A DNA stretch of 8,287 nucleotides from Flavobacteriaceae bacterium (GTDB lineage Bacteria > Bacteroidota > Bacteroidia > Flavobacteriales > Flavobacteriaceae). Positions 5,884 to 8,287 of the stretch are shown piece by piece (position 1 is the first letter of the stretch; the number at the start of each line of letters is the position of its first letter). A program made the translations under genes and the position numbers. The stretch lies in NCBI GenBank assembly GCA_018608735.1, contig JABAYZ010000021.1, positions 572 through 8,858 on the forward strand. Direction: 5' to 3'. A model generated the notes under the pieces. It did not search any database, was not told where the DNA came from, and was given only the letters and a program-made list of their open reading frames with translations.

Positions 5884-7910
5884 TGCCACTTAACGATGTA
5901 TTACTTCGCCGCAGTCAACCAGCAATGCCGTCATCTGTACTAAATACCAACGGTGTGGAGGGAGCGATCAATCGAATTTTTGTTCGCTGGCCAGATATAA
6001 ATCCTGAGGCACGAGAAGAAGATCATGAAAAAATTTTAGGACAATTATTTGACATTATTACTAAAGAGGCCTGGCAAGATGTTAAAACATCTTTTGTAAT
6101 TTCGGGTTTCAATGTTGCCTTTTTAGAAAGGTATGAGAATAGATCTGACGTGAGGATTATAACAGATTTTGCATTTAATGAACTGAGAGCAACGACGAAG
6201 CCATCGGTAGTAAACGCATTGATGCGCATCTACACTTCCACTTTTTCTTTGGGTTCTGAAAATACCGAAAAACTTGCAGAGATATTAAGGTTCAAGACTG
6301 AATTGTTGGGTCAAAAATGGAAACGCTTATTGTCAGAGTTTCCTGATTTTCTCGTACCGCAGCAAGCTCCTGAAACTATAGCGGACTTTATGTTAGTATC
6401 TGAAAACCCTTGGTTCTCGTTGAGGCAGGCTGGCCTTTATGACCCATTTGCCTCTGGTGTAATGGATTATGCACATGAAGCATATGTTTCCAAACTAGCT
6501 CCCGATCTTAAAAATCTAGACAATATTGAACAGCTGTTCGAATGGCTGACTCCTGAGCCAGGAAAAATTAAGACAACCGGTAATGTTATTGTTGTTGAAT
6601 CCCTCATTAACCATTGGCTTAACGAGACCCCGCCAGAAAGTCTTCGCCAATACATTACGGAAAAATTGACACTTCTTTACGACGATCCGAGAATACGCCC
6701 GGAGCGTTGGAATTCGGTAGCGCAAAAATACAAAGATGTAATTTTTAGTTGGCTTACAAAAGAAGATTTACGTTATTTCACTTCAGTTGTTACTTCGACT
6801 ACAAACGAAAAGATGTGGGCTGCCAGGCGAGATTTCTGGCTCAAACTGTATAATGATGATATGATAGATCAAGCCTGGGTGGCATTTTCGCCTCGAGCAG
6901 AACGCTATGCACGCCAAAACTTTTCTTCTGGGAGATCGGATCTTGGAGAAACTAGGTTTGCAAGGCAAACGGGTCGACAAGGGACCGAAACCTCCTTACT
7001 TTTTTTAAGAATAGGAAACAAAATCTTCGTTGATGGTTGTCATAATTTTAAAACCCACGTTTGGACTATGTCAGATCCGGCGGCGCCAAGGCTGTTTAAA
7101 TCTTGGTATAGTTGCGATAGCGATATTATGCGAAAATCCATGGTTTCAAAAAGCCACAACCATATTCCATCTTGGCAGAGCTGGGTAATGGAAAAAATTT
7201 ATGCCACAGTGCCAAAGTCGACCTACGCCCCTGTAAACTGGGATGATCCAAGCCGCAGTTTTTCAAGCCGAAGTATGGAACAGCGAAACCCCGCTACCGA
7301 CGGCCAGTTTGAACCCGCTCTGGTGAGACGAAGTTTTGGAAACAGGTCTAACCAAAACGTCGAGGCGGCGTACAGTCCAACACCAAGAGCGCATGGCTCA
7401 CAGTTGGCACAGGTCAGTCAAAGTGAGCCTATTCATCACAGTAGACCAACTCTCGAAAGTTTCGATATCGACAACAATTCGATGGTTGCTGAAGTCAATA
7501 AATTGGCATCGGTATTTAGCGAAAATGATTACAGATCTTTTAATTTGAGAAGTTCAATAAGAAGGGTACAAAAAGGCCAAACGTTGAATACCTCAAATAA
7601 AAAAGAATTTGAAAATTTATTTACAGAGAGTGTGATTTCTGCTGAAGATTATCCAAATTTGAGTAGATTTTTAAAACCAATATTCAAAGAAACTTCTGGA
7701 CATGGCGCACTAACACTATGGCAGCCAATTATTGATGAATTAGTCAACGCAGCTAATCAAAATAGGATATCGATCTCGCCAAATGCTAAAGCTGCGCTTA
7801 TTAAAATAAAAGAAGGTGAGCAGAATTTGACCCGAACAGATATTAACGCTTTCGAGAATTTCTTACAAAACTTGCGGGCAAATAAGGTAAGTATCGATCA
7901 ATTCTTATAA
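5883..7910 (+). CDS. zorC: ZorC, EH-signature domain protein of type I Zorya
   Basis: ZorC is the cytoplasmic component found with ZorD in type I Zorya; published work assigns it DNA binding and an essential role in defence, with conserved Glu and His residues in its EH-signature domain. The protein has 675 residues from the ATG at 5883. Residues 1-335 are mostly helical with many aromatic and charged residues. The EH-like core covers about 340-440: GRSDLGETR 350-358, GTETSLLFLRIG with E369, FVDGCHNFKTHVW with H387 and H392, and HNHIPSWQSWV with H425 and H427. I cannot tell by eye which His is the signature one. Residues about 449-532 are a polar Ser/Arg/Asn/Pro-rich, probably disordered linker, and 533-675 form a separate helical domain. 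The start codon overlaps the zorB stop by one base (TGATG) behind a strong ribosome site. The zorB-zorC-zorD order, with no HNH gene, sets this apart from type II (ZorE). The assignment rests on gene order plus these motifs. Confidence 0.88.
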   Translation: MPLNDVLLRRSQPAMPSSVLNTNGVEGAINRIFVRWPDINPEAREEDHEKILGQLFDIITKEAWQDVKTSFVISGFNVAFLERYENRSDVRIITDFAFNELRATTKPSVVNALMRIYTSTFSLGSENTEKLAEILRFKTELLGQKWKRLLSEFPDFLVPQQAPETIADFMLVSENPWFSLRQAGLYDPFASGVMDYAHEAYVSKLAPDLKNLDNIEQLFEWLTPEPGKIKTTGNVIVVESLINHWLNETPPESLRQYITEKLTLLYDDPRIRPERWNSVAQKYKDVIFSWLTKEDLRYFTSVVTSTTNEKMWAARRDFWLKLYNDDMIDQAWVAFSPRAERYARQNFSSGRSDLGETRFARQTGRQGTETSLLFLRIGNKIFVDGCHNFKTHVWTMSDPAAPRLFKSWYSCDSDIMRKSMVSKSHNHIPSWQSWVMEKIYATVPKSTYAPVNWDDPSRSFSSRSMEQRNPATDGQFEPALVRRSFGNRSNQNVEAAYSPTPRAHGSQLAQVSQSEPIHHSRPTLESFDIDNNSMVAEVNKLASVFSENDYRSFNLRSSIRRVQKGQTLNTSNKKEFENLFTESVISAEDYPNLSRFLKPIFKETSGHGALTLWQPIIDELVNAANQNRISISPNAKAALIKIKEGEQNLTRTDINAFENFLQNLRANKVSIDQFL

Positions 7911-7923
7911 GTGAGCACAATTC

Positions 7924-8287
7924 ATGCAAATAGAGTTCAGTTACTCCAATCAAGGCGTAATCATTAATTTTTTGGGGACCCGTAAAGGAGTTCTAAAGTT
8001 TTTTCTCAGTAGCACTATTCAAACTAGCCTGTCACAGTTAAGTAAAGAGGATCAATACCTTGCTTTAGCAATAGCGGATCTAAAGTTTTGCGCCGATAAC
8101 ATTCAATCTCAGTTGGATATAAGCGAGGATAGGATTCAATTTTCGCACGAGGTAGCTGCGTCAATTTCGTCTCAAACTGCAAAAAAATTAGGCCTGCCAC
8201 CTATCAGTCACCTCACCTTAGAAACTGACGTTGTTTCAATTCCTGGTAATGATAATTTTCAATTACAATATATCTGGTCATTAAATG
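7924..8287 (+). CDS. zorD: ZorD N-terminus, SNF2-type helicase of type I Zorya, 3' end outside the window
   Basis: An open frame starts at the ATG at 7924, 13 bases after zorC, and runs off the right edge (121 codons plus one base). ZorD in this family is a protein of roughly 1,000 residues, with an N-terminal regulatory region followed by a SNF2-class (SF2) helicase and nuclease activity that degrades phage DNA. No helicase motif is reached here. What is visible is a soluble mixed alpha/beta start (MQIEFSYSNQGVIINF), an acidic middle, and a segment around residues 79-120 (SISSQTAKKLGLPPISHLTL, then a strand-turn-strand ending QLQYIW) like the N-terminal regions of Zorya-linked SNF2 proteins as I know them. 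A weak ribosome site (AGTGAG, 7910-7915) lies eight bases upstream. The call depends mainly on gene order after zorABC; a different fourth gene is possible but unlikely. Confidence 0.8.
   Translation, partial: MQIEFSYSNQGVIINFLGTRKGVLKFFLSSTIQTSLSQLSKEDQYLALAIADLKFCADNIQSQLDISEDRIQFSHEVAASISSQTAKKLGLPPISHLTLETDVVSIPGNDNFQLQYIWSLN

Noticed and set aside
7336..7548. Rightward 70-residue open frame inside zorC
   Set aside because: It is an alternative frame over the ZorC linker with no ribosome site; the zorC frame continues unbroken on both sides.

Overview
The window holds the front part of a type I Zorya anti-phage defence operon (zorA, zorB, zorC and the first 121 codons of zorD), read rightwards from about 2741 to the right edge. 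To its left lie a leftward gene for a UvrD-like helicase with an N-terminal RelE/ParE-like domain and, at the left edge, the 3' part of a rightward PP2C-type protein phosphatase gene. Nothing in the sequence names the species. The DNA is rather AT-rich. An inner-membrane motor whose ZorB carries a periplasmic OmpA-like peptidoglycan-binding domain points to a Gram-negative bacterium, most likely a proteobacterium; that is inference. Three unrelated, densely packed accessory modules fit a defence or genomic island. No tRNA, transposase, CRISPR array or attachment site was seen.

Layout: 1-548 (+), PP2C phosphatase lacking its N-terminus. 549-600, a 52-base convergent gap with no clear terminator hairpin. 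601-2682 (-), RelE-like/UvrD-like helicase. 2683-2740, a short divergent gap that should hold both promoters. 2741-4591 (+), zorA. 4588-5883 (+), zorB. 5883-7910 (+), zorC. 7911-7923, a 13-base gap. 7924 to the edge (+), zorD, cut off by the window.

How the genes work together: in the published Zorya model, a ZorA5-ZorB2 complex forms an ion-driven rotary motor of the MotAB/ExbBD class in the inner membrane. It is anchored to the cell wall by the ZorB OmpA-like domain and carries a long ZorA helical tail into the cytoplasm. ZorA/ZorB sense phage-induced envelope change, and ZorC (EH-signature, DNA-binding) and ZorD (SNF2-type helicase/nuclease) act on invading DNA. The key pieces are visible here: the ZorB membrane aspartate (D23), the ZorA MotA-like helix pair, the OmpA-fold peptidoglycan contacts (N339, L342, R346) and the ZorC EH region. 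zorA-zorB and zorB-zorC overlap by a few bases, which indicates one translationally coupled operon.

The unusual part is architectural. ZorB has about 160 residues of continuous heptad-rich coiled coil between its membrane helix and its OmpA-like domain, while the ZorA cytoplasmic tail looks shorter than in the studied Escherichia coli system. ZorC has a disordered linker and an additional helical C-terminal domain. This Zorya may therefore be built to different dimensions from the characterised type I motor. Whether the divergent helicase and the phosphatase take part in the same defence cannot be decided from sequence alone.
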